Of a stretch of 64,000 nucleotides of DNA, positions 1 to 10,149 are shown one piece after another; the first letter of the stretch is position 1, and each line of letters begins with the position of its first letter. The notes beneath the pieces are model-generated. The model was given only the letters and a program-made list of their open reading frames with translations, ran no database searches and was not told the DNA's origin. Position numbers and translations under genes: made by a program. Source of the DNA: Nectonema munidae (Eukaryota; Nematomorpha; Nectonematoida; Nectonematidae); NCBI GenBank assembly GCA_030549495.1, contig JAUIRK010000612.1:1-64000 (forward strand), written 5' to 3'.

Positions 1-2
1 AT

Positions 3-1000
3 GAATTCATAGCAAATTCCTCTCTAAATGCAGAAGACCTTACCCTCCTTAATAATCTAAAATATGAAGTAACTCTTGCTCACTCCAACAAAATTGAACA
101 ACTCTCTCATACTCACCACCCACATACTCCACCTTGCCCCTCATTATCTACATACACACAAGTCTCATCCATAACCACACCTAGCTTATCCAACAACATT
201 CAGAATAGACAAAAACCCTCTCCACCTAAGTCTAAGTCATCTCTAAATAGTGAGCTTACTCTAAAAATAGCCCCCTTACTCCCTCTGACTCTAAAGCCGA
301 GAAAGCTGCCTTCCGACAAAAAATAGTCAAAAACTTAGAAACCAATAAAAACAAACTTACCATCTCTAATACACGGTCTTCAAATAGTGGCACTATTTAT
401 TTCCAATTCTCTAAACCTGAAGAAAAAGCACTAGCACATCAAACTCTCCACAATAATGGCATTAAATCCGAAGATTTACCTATCCTCAAACCCCGCTTCC
501 TACTTAGAAGCATACCTATAACCACACCACTTTCTTCTCTCTCCGAAACCATTGCTAACGAAAACTTAAACCTAATAAATATTGGCACCCTTAATACAGT
601 ACGCCAAGCCGGTAACACAGGAACCTTCTCTTATAGTGCTATATTAGAACCTAGCAACACTAACATTTTTAAACATCTACTTAAATCTCCTATACTCTTT
701 GTTGACCATCACATTCTCACTCTAACCTTAGCAAAACCATTACATCGCCAATGCCAGAATTGTCTAAAACACAATCACTCAACGAACAAATGCAAAGCTG
801 CATCACCAAATTGCGATCACTGCGGAAATCGAGGCCACTCTATATCGGAATGCATCTTCAAAAATGATTCCACAAAACTCTCATCTTTTAATTGTCACAA
901 TCACCACAACGCTACATCCAAACATTGCGAATTCCAAATTAAACACACACAACACATCCAAAATCAACATAACCTTCTAATAAGCAAATTCCTATGCTAA
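3..1000 (+). pseudogene. LINE ORF1 (gag-like, zinc knuckles), 5'-partial
   Basis: The nucleic-acid-binding ORF1 protein of the LINE. The reading runs open in frame 3 from the window edge to about base 270, then continues in frame 2 to the TAA at 998-1000, so one base has been lost or gained around 265-285. The C-terminal part shows three Cys/His clusters at about 750-930, for example CQNCLKHNHSTNKC followed by CDHCGNRGHSISEC, which are typical gag-like CCHC knuckles. The N-terminal part is Ser/Thr/Pro-rich. The stop overlaps the ORF2 start in ATGCTAA (994-1000). No start codon is visible; it should lie upstream of the window. Confidence 0.8.
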
Positions 1001-4000
1001 ATTTTCTCCACATTAACCTCAACCACTCTAATGCCGCTTGGACAAACCTATATAACATTCTAATTTCAAACTTTTTTGATGTAATATCTATTAACGAACC
1101 ATATCCAAACCTCTCTTCTATTATACCAAATTATTTACTATATCACACGTCACCTTTATCTTGTTATTCAGCATGCATCTACATAAAATCAACCGTTCAC
1201 CACACACCATTACCACGATTCTCTTCCAACAATTTTTACTTTGTTCTTGTTCACACCAAACCTCACCCTCTTCTTTTCGCAACTCTTTACTCTCCTCCCT
1301 CACACCCAATAGCCATCCCCTCTGATTTCTCCCAATCACTAACACTTGCAACATCCACACTCCCGTCTACATATCATTTAATCATCTCAACTGATTGCAA
1401 CGCTCGATCACACATCTGGGACCACAAAGAAAACCCACGAGGACAACAAGTCATCAATTTCTTATGTTCGAACAACCTATATCTCGCTGACAAATCTAAA
1501 AACCCTACATACCAACGCTCTTGTAACAACGAACAATACACTTCTCACATTGACCTCACAATAACCACTTCAAATACTCTCAATCTAATATCCAATTGGT
1601 CAATCTCAGACATCCCATCAGCTTCAGATCACGCCTTCATAACATTTCAACTTCACATAAACACTACAACCATCAAAAACTTTAACAACATTATAAAAAA
1701 GAACACCACTCACTGGCTTACATATCTCAACATTCTCAACAACTCACTCCCTACATTAACATCCCTCTCCTCTCCCACTTACATCGATAAAGCAGCACTA
1801 TCTCTCAATGATCATGTCTCACATTCCATCTTATCCTCCACTCCTATCAACCCATTTCCTAAAAGAAATAGATTCATAAAACGAATTATCAAAACCCTAC
1901 GAAAATCTCCTACTCCCTTAATCATCTCAATCCATTCTACTGTTAAAAAAGAATACAAACAGGCAATACTTCAAGCTAAAAAAAACTCATGGGTAAAATT
2001 CACCAGCCAACACTCAAACAACCCATGGAACATCATTAATAGGCTAACTAAAAAAAAAAAACCTTCTATTCTCCCCGAAACAATACTGCCCTGCTCATCC
2101 GATCATACAACACACTACAACCCACCATTTCTATCGACAATCTTTCCCCCCCGACTCTCCCTCTTCTGATCTCCCCTTTCACCACACAATTCGAGAACAC
2201 TCTAAAAACATCATTCACTCCATCCAAAACCCTATTTTTCCTCCAATCACACTAAATGAATTAAACATAGCAGTAAACGCTCTTAAAACAAATGTCTCAT
2301 CTAGCTACGACCATATCTCACCCAAACATATTAAAAAATCAATACACATTCTAAACAAACATTTACTCCTTATTTTCAATGCATGCCTTACTCATTCACA
2401 TTTCCCCAACGTTTGGAAAATCGGCAAACTCATACTCATTCCTAAACCCAATAAAGATTCAAGCCTCATTCAAAATTGGCGACCAATCACTCTACTACCC
2501 GTACTAGGCAAACTTTTCGAAAAAATCATTTGCAAACGTCTAGTCCACTACATCCTATCCCGTAACCTCATTCATCACACGCAATTTGCATACCTTCCCA
2601 ACAAAAATACGGAAACAGCACTATCGCGTCTAACCACCTACCTTGACTCTTCTCTTTCTACTCAGAAAATTTCTTCTACAATCTTCTTAGACATAAACAA
2701 CGCTTTCAACTCAGCCTGGCATCCTGCCAACATCACTAACCTTGCACACAAATCATTTCCTCCTTACATCATCAAATTTATAAGCTCATACCTTTCAAAC
2801 CGCTGTCTCATTTTCCGACATCGCGCTTCCATTTGCATCCATAAGCTGACCCTCTCGACTCCCCAAGGAGGATGTCTTTCTGATATCCTCTGGCTAGTTC
2901 TCATAGACCCGCTTCTCGATCTAATCCACACCAACACTGATTTCTCCCAATGTTTTTCAGACGACATATTATTCACCTTCACCAGTAACTCTCAACAAGA
3001 AAACCTCACCAAATCCTCTTCATTTCTACTAAGGCTACAAGAAAGAGCAAACACACATAAGATATTCTTTAACTCCAACAAAACAAACCTCATTCACTTT
3101 ACACGCAGACGCATAGAACATTTACCCCTTCATTTAAATACCTCTACTTCTATAACTGCATCAAAGACTATCAAATATCTAGGACTAAACCTTCAGTCCA
3201 ACCTAAAATTTTCAATACACTTTAAAAAAATATACCAAAAACTCTCAGTCACCCTTTTTTCACTTAAAAGCGCTATCTCTTATAAATGGAGCCTCCGTCC
3301 CAAACACACTAAATACATATACATATCCTTAATCCTACCAGTAATTCAATACGGAATTCTTTCCTGGGGCATCTCCTTAAAACACCCCACAACCATACAT
3401 TTTCTTAACAAGATACACCGTCTCTGTCTACTTTGCATCACCAACGCATATCGTACTACTTCCACACAATGCCTAGAAATTCTAACTAACACCCTACCAT
3501 TACAACTCCAACTTAAAAAAACTATTATTAAGCGCTTCATCTTGACATACAACAACTTAATTCCCCCATTTCATCCGATCACACCCCACCACAATACTCC
3601 ATCCTATTCTTTCTACTCACATCTATTAGCAAAATACGCTCCAAATATTGCTAACTACCTAGTTCATCCCTCGATACACCCATCTCTTTTAACTCACCCA
3701 TCTGCACAAAACCCTCTCAAAACATCCATATGCATAAACAAATTTTTTGCAAAACAATCAATTTCATACCTTCGCTCTACTTCTTCGCCAACCTCCCTAC
3801 GCATCTTCACAGACGCCTCAAAGAAGTCCCTAAGTACCTCCTTTGCCTACGCCTTCTTCAAAGGCTCTTCCACTAGCCCCTTTTACACCCATCGATCCCA
3901 ATTAAATCCTCTACTCTCAATCCTCGAATGCGAAATCTTTAGCCTTTTACACGCCTGCACTACGATCACTAACAACATTAACCACTTCCTTGCCCACTTT

Positions 4001-4693
4001 ACTACCATCCATTTCTATACCGATGCACAAAACATAATCCAAGATCTCTCTCTATCACACAACATCCCATTTCCCTCCTTTCAACTCGCCTCCTCCCTAA
4101 TCAATCTTACAAAACATTTCCACATACACCTATGTTGGTGCCCTGCTCATCAAAACATACCAGAAAACTCCCTCGTAGACTACTTAGCCTCAAACTTACA
4201 CCTAACCTCCCACATTCCTCTCAACTCCCTACCGCTCAAAACCTTTCTAACACACATTCACTTATCCACTCTAGAAGAATGGCAGATGTCCATATCTTCA
4301 TCTCAAAATGCACTAATCTCCTCTTTACCACACATCAGCACAATTCACACAACTTTCAAAAACAAAAAATTTACACCACCTCGTTCAACTATTCGTTGGC
4401 TATCAGGCCATTGCCCATGCAAAGCATATCTTTTCCGAATTAAAGTAAGCGAAAATCCATACTGTCGTTTCGGATGCGACACAATTAAAACGCCATACCA
4501 CCTCATATTCACATGTCAAATCTTCTCTTATCATCGCCAAGATCTTCTATTTCGCTGCCTTTCTTTACTTAACAGATCTCCAACAACACTCTCAGATCTT
4601 CTGTTACACCCAACACTACTAAAATCCCTAGAAACCCTCATTGACACCATTGAAACAACTCTCACCACCGTCGATAACCCTATAACAAACTAA
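994..4693 (+). pseudogene. LINE ORF2: APE endonuclease, reverse transcriptase, RNase H, CCHC
   Basis: ORF2 polyprotein that nicks target DNA and primes reverse transcription. It starts at ATG 994, overlapping the ORF1 stop. The endonuclease (about 994-1690) shows SINEPYPN, STDCNARSHIWDHKEN and the C-terminal SDHAFITF. The frame shifts by one at a run of C near 2145-2152. From about 2153 a second frame is open to the TAA at 4691-4693. It holds the RT (NWRPITLLPVLGKLFEK, then FLDINNAFNSAW, TPQGGCLS and the catalytic FSDDILF at about 2955), RNase H (TDAS, then LECEIF, YTDAQ and CWCPAHQNIPENSLVDYLA at 3810-4190) and a terminal CRFGCDTIKTPYHLIFTC zinc motif at about 4460. The break at the C run is the only one I see. 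Confidence 0.88.
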
Positions 4694-4812
4694 TCTGCTT
4701 TTCTCTTCTACTTTTAGGACAACCTATCTCTACCAACATCTGCATCTTCCTTAACCAACTCTCAAGCTTACGCGAGCATATCAGCTCACGCTGGAAAGTG
4801 CTTTGAAATCCA

Positions 4813-4850
4813 CCTACCTACCTACCTACCTACCTACCTACCTACCTACT
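4813..4850 (+). repeat. (CCTA)n microsatellite tail of the LINE
   Basis: About nine tandem CCTA units directly follow the LINE 3' UTR. LINEs of the I/R1 group often end in short tandem repeats rather than poly(A), made during target-primed reverse transcription or taken from a repeat target site. Confidence 0.9.
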
Positions 4851-5083
4851 ATGTCTGATTCCGATAATTATGTTTCTAAAGATTTTTCTCCTAAAAAAAA
4901 CTTAAAACGAGAATATATGATCAAACTTACAAAAAAGAGTGGGAAAAGAAATTAGATTGGCTCAAAGAAGGTGGTTTGAAAGGCTCAGCATTTTGTATTT
5001 TATGTTCTAAGAAATTATTGGTTGTAAGTGGTGAATTTAAAGATCTGAAAAAGCATGCCAAAATGGGTGTTACTAATCGGTAA
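4851..5083 (+). pseudogene. BED/TTF-like zinc-finger exon remnant
   Basis: An ATG lies immediately after the LINE tail and opens MSDSDNYVSKDFSPKK. After an A-run the sensible frame shifts and reads EWEKKLDWLKEGG, AFCILCSKK, VVSGEFKDLKKHAK, ending at a TAA that is also part of a good GTAAGC donor (about 5080). The order W..FC..C..V..G...L..H is the DNA-binding zinc finger found at the N-terminus of hAT-type transposases and of genes derived from them. The shift at the eight-A run and the absence of a clear next exon make this a remnant. It may belong to the element downstream or to a separate one. Confidence 0.5.
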
Positions 5084-6190
5084 GCATAAATGCGCACATA
5101 TGCCCATTACTTAAAAATACCTTTTTTCTTAAAATTTTATCAATAAAAACTTTGCTTTTGTAATTATATGCCTTTTCAATTAGTTTCACAACATTTTATG
5201 AAAGTTAAATGAATTTTTTTAATTTATTTTCTATCTTTTTTCCTCTATTTTTTTCTTTGAATTCATTTCGCTCTAATTTTTTTAAATTCCCAAATATTAT
5301 TAAGGTGTTAAAATTCTTCAAAATATCTTTTTATGATAAACCAATTTATTTTTCATGACTACTATAACAATTAATTCCTGCCTATTTTAACACAATTTAT
5401 TATTTTATAAATTTTTTTTGTCATATCATACTTGTTTATGTTTGTGATTTATAAATAATAATGAATAAATAAATCTGTAACAAACATAAAAAAGTACACC
5501 CTATATTGTTTCATTAAAAATGTTACTATTATTTTCTATGTAATTTTATTTTTCTACACAACTGAACTTGACTAAATGAATTTATAGTTTTGTTTTATCT
5601 AGAACTTGCACTATCTTTCTATTTCGCACAAGGGTTTCTATTAATTTATTCTGAGATCTCAAAATTATTTTACTTTTGTGACCCGAAATAAACATAACTA
5701 GGGTAAAACTGATTTAGCCGTATGAATTTATGATACTAGCAACCTAGTTTAATTAATATATCGGCTCGCTCTTAGATTATATTAAAATATTTTAGATAAA
5801 CTTGTTAAATTTACAGTAGATCCAATTTTTATCAGATATAGTGTTGATAAAATTGTTTGCTTCTGACAACCTCTACACACATTTTTGCCAGGCTAAATTT
5901 CTACGTACCGTGCTCATTCTTATAAAAAAATTTACCCTAAATCAAAAAAATGAAGTTGGGGCAGTAAAATTAACTTTACCTCCTCTCCCCCCCCCTACTG
6001 GCTATCCCCCTGGTTATAATTTATGTATATATATATTTAAGGTGATAGTTCACAACTCAAAAAATCATCGTTTAAGTTTTCTTATTTAGTAAGTACCCAT
6101 TTAAGTTGTCATTCCAACAAATAGCTCTGTAAAAAGCTGTTGATATACTACTGATTACAATGTTTTTATTATTTATCACAAACGATTATT
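5084..6190. other. AT-rich gap, no gene seen
   Basis: Very AT-rich sequence between the zinc-finger remnant and the MULE. An 82-residue open frame at 5841-6089 is low-complexity and unrecognised; I do not think it is a gene. This could be an intron or decayed internal part of the following element. Confidence 0.5.
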
Positions 6191-6259
6191 TATTATAATA
6201 GTTTTAGATTCGAGCCTCGAAATAGACTATATTTCAGAAGAATATTTCTTAACCCTATT

Positions 6260-6799
6260 TTTAACGGGCTATTTTCATTCAGCGTATCTGAAGAGTGTGT
6301 CAGAATTTGCTCAAATTATTCATGGTCTTCTGTATACTCAATGAAAGCCTTAGCTACTGTTATGGGTATTCCAATTCAATCTATTTATCCTTCAATGAAT
6401 GGACAAAATTATTTGATCATACCTATTCTCAATACTATTTTTTTCCCTAGAAAATTGAATGATTTTTTTAATAAACGCCTTAAAATTCTATGGACTTCAA
6501 CTTTTTTTAGAAAGGATAATGGACAAATCTGGAAACCAAATCATTTTGTTCCATTAGATGTTATGAATAAGGTCAACTTTACACAAGAAGTTCGTAACAT
6601 TTCTGAAAACTCAAATTTGTCTCATAGTTTTTCTCATGATCAATCAAAAGAGGAATTACATAACAGTCCAAAACTTTTGAATTATTTGATTTCATATTTA
6701 TCAATTTCGAAAATATTTGATCTGATCTTGAATTCTAATAATTTTCTAAGTGAAGTTCCAAGCACAATAAAAGAATTGTTAAAAAAAATGAAGAGGTAA
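6260..6799 (+). pseudogene. MULE-associated N-terminal region (possibly OTU-like)
   Basis: The open frame from about 6265 reads SVSEECVRICSNYSWSSVYS, then MKALATVMGIPIQSIYP, ILNTIFFPRKL and IWKPNHFVPLD, ending at TAA 6797-6799. In related animal MULE proteins the corresponding region precedes the transposase. It carries a Cys-containing N-terminal motif and a W.PNHFVPL motif that recall OTU-type cysteine protease folds (Cys early, NHF/Y late). The visible C and the NHF are consistent with that, but the assignment is from memory and weak. Confidence 0.5.
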
Positions 6800-7351
6800 A
6801 GAATAATTTTTGCGATAACTTTGGCGTCTGGTCAAAGAGATCCAGTAAAAAGTATTATTATCTTAAGGGAAAGGGAACTACATTTATCTTGTTAAAAATA
6901 CTGAAAGTATCTTCGGAATTATTAAAAATAAGAAGTTCATACCGCTCAAAATTCAGCCTATAGTTTCAGATTTAATTATTCTTAACCGTTATTATTGTTC
7001 GCTCAAAAGAAAAGAAGATTACAGGAGAAGAATAACTTGGATTTTGCAATTTCCAGGGCAGGAAAAAAGCATAAACGATAAATATCTATATGAGTATCTT
7101 GGGATATACCCAAAAGATGCATCTCTCCACGGAAATACTAAGTGCTTAGAGAGTATATTAGAACACTAAAAGAGATAAAAAAATTTATTGGAGTTAAAAG
7201 ATAATTATAGTGTGAAGAAAATTTATAGAAACCAGAAAAGAAACTCTATTTCATCCTAGAAACACGAAACTGATATACAATTTAAAGCAAAATATTTATA
7301 AAAAAACAGTTTTCTTCCCAAAAATTCGAAATTGCTGATAACATCCAATAT

Positions 7352-7793
7352 TTGTTGAGTTCAATAACTATGGGTAATCCCTACGTCAAGCAAATTATAC
7401 ATAATTCTGATAAAAACCCTACAATTATATGTTACACACAGTTAAAACATCTTGTGAACTGTGTATATAATATCCAATCTTCTTCAAACGTATTGGGGAT
7501 AGATAAAACATACAACCTAGAGCTTGCTACGTAACATGTACGTATATCAAGATGATAAAATTAAAATTCAAAGAATATCCACCAAAGCCATTCCTATTAT
7601 GATGGGTCCAGTTTTTCTTCATTTTGATTCAAGCTTTTTAACCTTTTCAACTTTTTTTTCCCATTTGTCTTTTATCATATCAAACAAAGCATCTCACATA
7701 AAAAATCAAGCTGAACTTTTCATAGGAACAGATCAAGAATACAGTATTAAGAAAGCAATTGAACATTTTTTTCCAGAAGCGAATCTATTGTAA
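7352..7793 (+). pseudogene. MULE transposase catalytic core
   Basis: Two adjoining frames (7352-7534 and 7524-7793) carry the DDE core. GIDKTYNL holds the first Asp. GPVFLHFDSSFLTFSTFFSHL follows, and FIGTDQEYSIKKAIEHFFPEANLL holds the second Asp. The C..H pair comes just after the TAA at 7791-7793 (CVRH, about 7794-7810). The step between frames shortly after the first Asp disrupts the core, so no active enzyme can be made. The family is well represented in invertebrates. Confidence 0.65.
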
Positions 7794-7812
7794 TGCGTAA
7801 GGCATATCGAAG

Positions 7813-8442
7813 ATGATATACTTGAGAAAGAACGTTAGAATAAAAGAAAAGGAAATAAACGAATTGATTCAAAAAATATTCGGTATTTCAGGACTAACTT
7901 CTTGTTCCTCTTTACAAGAATTCGACAACAAAGCTGAGATACTTTTGAATAATTGTGAAGAGTTGGTAGGAGATTTATTACAAAGAAGATATGTACCAAT
8001 AATTAAAGCATATGTGGTTAAACCGAGGTTAAAGAAAACTATTTTATCCAAAAACTGGAAAAATAATAATTGTGAGTCAATGAACCATATACTCAAATCA
8101 TCGATAAATTGGAAGCCTAAAAATTTCATCGAACTCACAAATATTTTGTATGACCAAGTTTGTTTCCAAGAAAGTCAAATTGAAGAAGCTTTATACGGAT
8201 CAGGTGATTATGAATTAATAAATCGGGGTTTGAAATATAAAATAAGCCACGCTAGTTGGAAAGTTTTTACAAATGAACAAAAACAAAGAAAGTATAATGA
8301 ATTTATAGACGACACCAAATTACAATATGAAAGGGTATTCACAGCGTCCAACGATGGGAAACTAGCCTTAAAAAATGTGAAAAAAGTAGCTCTAAAACCT
8401 TGTAGAAGAAAGTTTATCAAAAAAATGGATCAAAGAAATTAG
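7813..8442 (+). pseudogene. MULE transposase C-terminal region
   Basis: A 209-residue frame. It contains NNNCESMNHILKSSINWKP, then LYDQVCFQESQIEEALYGSG, which match the segment after the MULE core, where a conserved N..CES.NH.LK..I.W.P motif supplies part of the catalytic domain. It ends in a basic stretch (KKVALKPCRRKFIKKM). A possible acceptor (tttttag at about 8490) is followed by sequence that could be a further small exon, but I cannot prove it. Confidence 0.6.
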
Positions 8443-8520
8443 AGGTAAATTGAATTCCCATAACACTATAAAATTATTTCTTTTTATTTTTTAGAATTTG
8501 AATATTGGAAGAGCTACAAA

Positions 8521-8935
8521 TTCGATGAAATCAGTGAAAGATACAATATAGATGGAAGAATATTATCGAATTTATCATCAATAAAATTTTTACATATATC
8601 CGATATTAAAAACATTTTACAGTTTATACGAATTTATCCATATCGTACTCTTAAATAAATCTGAATTATAGCATATCTATAAAAACCATTTTGAGATCTA
8701 ATAACATATAGTTATGTTCAATACGAATATGTTCACATACGAGTGAGATGAAAATAATATTCGAGAACATCCTAATTATGTCAAACTTTTTACATCTATA
8801 TTGCAAGAATTATCTTCAATAATATTATTTTTTTTCGCATAAGTATATTAGTTTTATTCTATAATATCTGAGGAAAAATAATTTATAAATGATACGATGA
8901 GTTGCTAAGACATATGTTGGGAAATTAAATTGGAT
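8521..8935. other. AT-rich gap, no gene seen
   Basis: Sequence downstream of the MULE with no coding pattern that I can support. It may contain the MULE 3' end. Confidence 0.5.
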
Positions 8936-8939
8936 AAAT

Positions 8940-9236
8940 TGAGATAAAACCTTAGGGGAGAAGCCATTGATCATTTTATATACAAAAAGAGAGAGGTGAA
9001 ACCAACAAGGTTCTTAACACTTAAGTACTTTAGAATTGTGGGAAAGAGGGCTGGTGTGGCACAAATAGTTGACATCATGTATGTACCTTAAAATTTTTTT
9101 CCAAAACAGCAAGATTTTGGATGTCCCCAAAGTGCATTACAATAGCTTAAGTGTGGTAGAAAGAAGCTATTGTATAATATAACTTTTGTTTTCTGAGGCA
9201 GGATAGACTTGAACTGTTTGAGCAGACTTAATTTTT
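8940..9236 (-). mobile_element. LINE fragment, end of reverse transcriptase
   Basis: On the minus strand the 9236-9110 stretch reads without a stop LSLLKQFKSILPQKTK, VILYNSFFLPHLSYCNALWG, the typical C-terminal (thumb) part of CR1/L2/Jockey-type RTs (QKTK..LYNSL..PHL.YC..VWG). Further down, PALFPTILKYLSVKNL fits the region after it, with frame changes. It abuts the hAT fragment at about 9238, so one element was probably cut by the other. Confidence 0.6.
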
Positions 9237-9237
9237 T

Positions 9238-9830
9238 TTAGAAAGAATGGAGTTGACATGGTGTATATGCATGAGCCAATTCAGTTTCACCTGCTAAAAT
9301 AGAAAATCCAACAGAGCTATTGACATCATTTACGATGCTTTCTCTGACGACTTCTTCACTCAAATCAATGAGCTCATTTTCTAAACGAACTGAAATATAT
9401 TTAGAGTTCTTGCTGCATGTGTTCATGTTTAAAACAGTATCACCGGCCTTAATTCTGAAGTTTAGAAGGTTACGAAAGTTGCCGACTGTGTTATCTTTTC
9501 CTCTCAGCGCGATATCATGGCAACAGCAAAACAAAATACTGGATAAGATTTATGAAAGTTTTTCACGATTTTTTGTCACAGCTCATTATATTGAGCTCTG
9601 GTTTTTCCATCATTTTAATTAAATTATTAGCATCTTGAACTGAGACTCTATGCCAATTGGATTTAGAATGATTCTTAGCCCTGTCTTTATATTTGGTGAA
9701 GTCCACTGATGGCGGGAACTCTTAGAATCTTTTTTATAATTGTCATTTATGTCCGAACGAGTGTACGTCTTTAATAAAACCTGATACCTTTTCTCATCTG
9801 TCAGAGTTTGAATGCTGTTAACACCAAAGC
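9238..9830 (-). mobile_element. hAT transposon fragment (ZMYM1-like family)
   Basis: The 98-residue minus frame 9534-9238 reads DIALRGKDN, GNFRNLLNFRIKAGDTVL, SKNSKYISVRLENELIDLS and SVGFSILAGET. This is the conserved stretch of the TTF-finger hAT family (LRGH.D..GNF..LL.FR...GD..L, NA.YIS...QNE.I.., Y.S.LADET). Upstream on the minus strand, up to about 9830, decayed frames contain SNWHRVSVQDANNL, consistent with the CHR.A region before it. The residue normally Asp in LADET is Gly here, so the catalytic motif is lost. Confidence 0.7.
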
Positions 9831-9931
9831 CTACACTGAAAAATGTGTTTTGAACCTAAACATATTTTAAACACAAGTTTTGTCCCGAATTAGAAACACT
9901 ATTTAATTAAACATGCTAAGATTTATAGTGC

Positions 9932-10149
9932 TGTTGTAAATAGAGTGCCTCACAACATAATTGGAATGTTGTAGATAAAGTGGTGCCTCACAACATAGAT
10001 TAAAAGCTCACAATTCACTGGCAATTTACAACTAACCCTCTAACCACAATCACTCTATTTCAATAGTATATAAGCCTTCACATTTCTTTATCTTCGTTGA
10101 AAGTAAAGCCTACTTTTCTTCAAATAAATTTATTTCTTACTTTACAACA
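9932..10149 (+). repeat. 5' LTR of the Ty3/gypsy-type element
   Basis: 218 bp, TGTTG...CAACA. A TATATAAG box sits at about 10068 and an AAATAAA-type polyadenylation motif at about 10121. The first part carries a degenerate internal direct repeat in which 'gtgcctcacaacat' occurs twice. Confidence 0.93.

Larger units (their letters stand above)
1..4850 (+). mobile_element. R1/I-type non-LTR retrotransposon (LINE), 5' end outside window
   Basis: A LINE with two ORFs, read on the plus strand. ORF1 ends in gag-like CCHC zinc knuckles. ORF2 has, in order, an APE-type endonuclease, a reverse transcriptase, an RNase H and a C-terminal CCHC motif. A 3' UTR follows, then a (CCTA)n tail instead of poly(A). 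APE endonuclease plus RNase H plus terminal CCHC is the layout of the I/R1/LOA group; I place it there without a clade call. The coding strand is very C-rich and G-poor. I see two frame breaks (one in ORF1, one in ORF2) and no internal stop in the roughly 2.5 kb from the RT to the end of ORF2, so the copy looks recent but inactive. The 5' UTR and the ORF1 start lie left of the window. Confidence 0.9.
6200..8520 (+). mobile_element. MULE (MuDR-superfamily, Phantom-like) DNA transposon, decayed
   Basis: Pieces of a transposase of the MULE type lie in order on the plus strand: an N-terminal accessory region (6260-6799), a broken middle (6800-7350), the catalytic core (7352-7793) and a C-terminal region (7813-8442). 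The core motifs VLGIDKTYNL, MMGPVFLHFD and FIGTDQEYSIKKAIEHFFPEA followed by CVRH match the animal MULE family with the pattern GxDxTxNL, GPxxxH, GTDGExAL, FPxAxxLxCxxH as I remember it. Frame changes and stops separate the blocks, so it is not functional. I could not identify terminal inverted repeats, so the ends are approximate. Confidence 0.7.

Noticed and set aside
4813-4850. Interstitial telomere repeat
   Set aside because: The unit is CCTA (4 bp), not the arthropod CCTAA or the vertebrate CCCTAA; it is better explained as the LINE tail.
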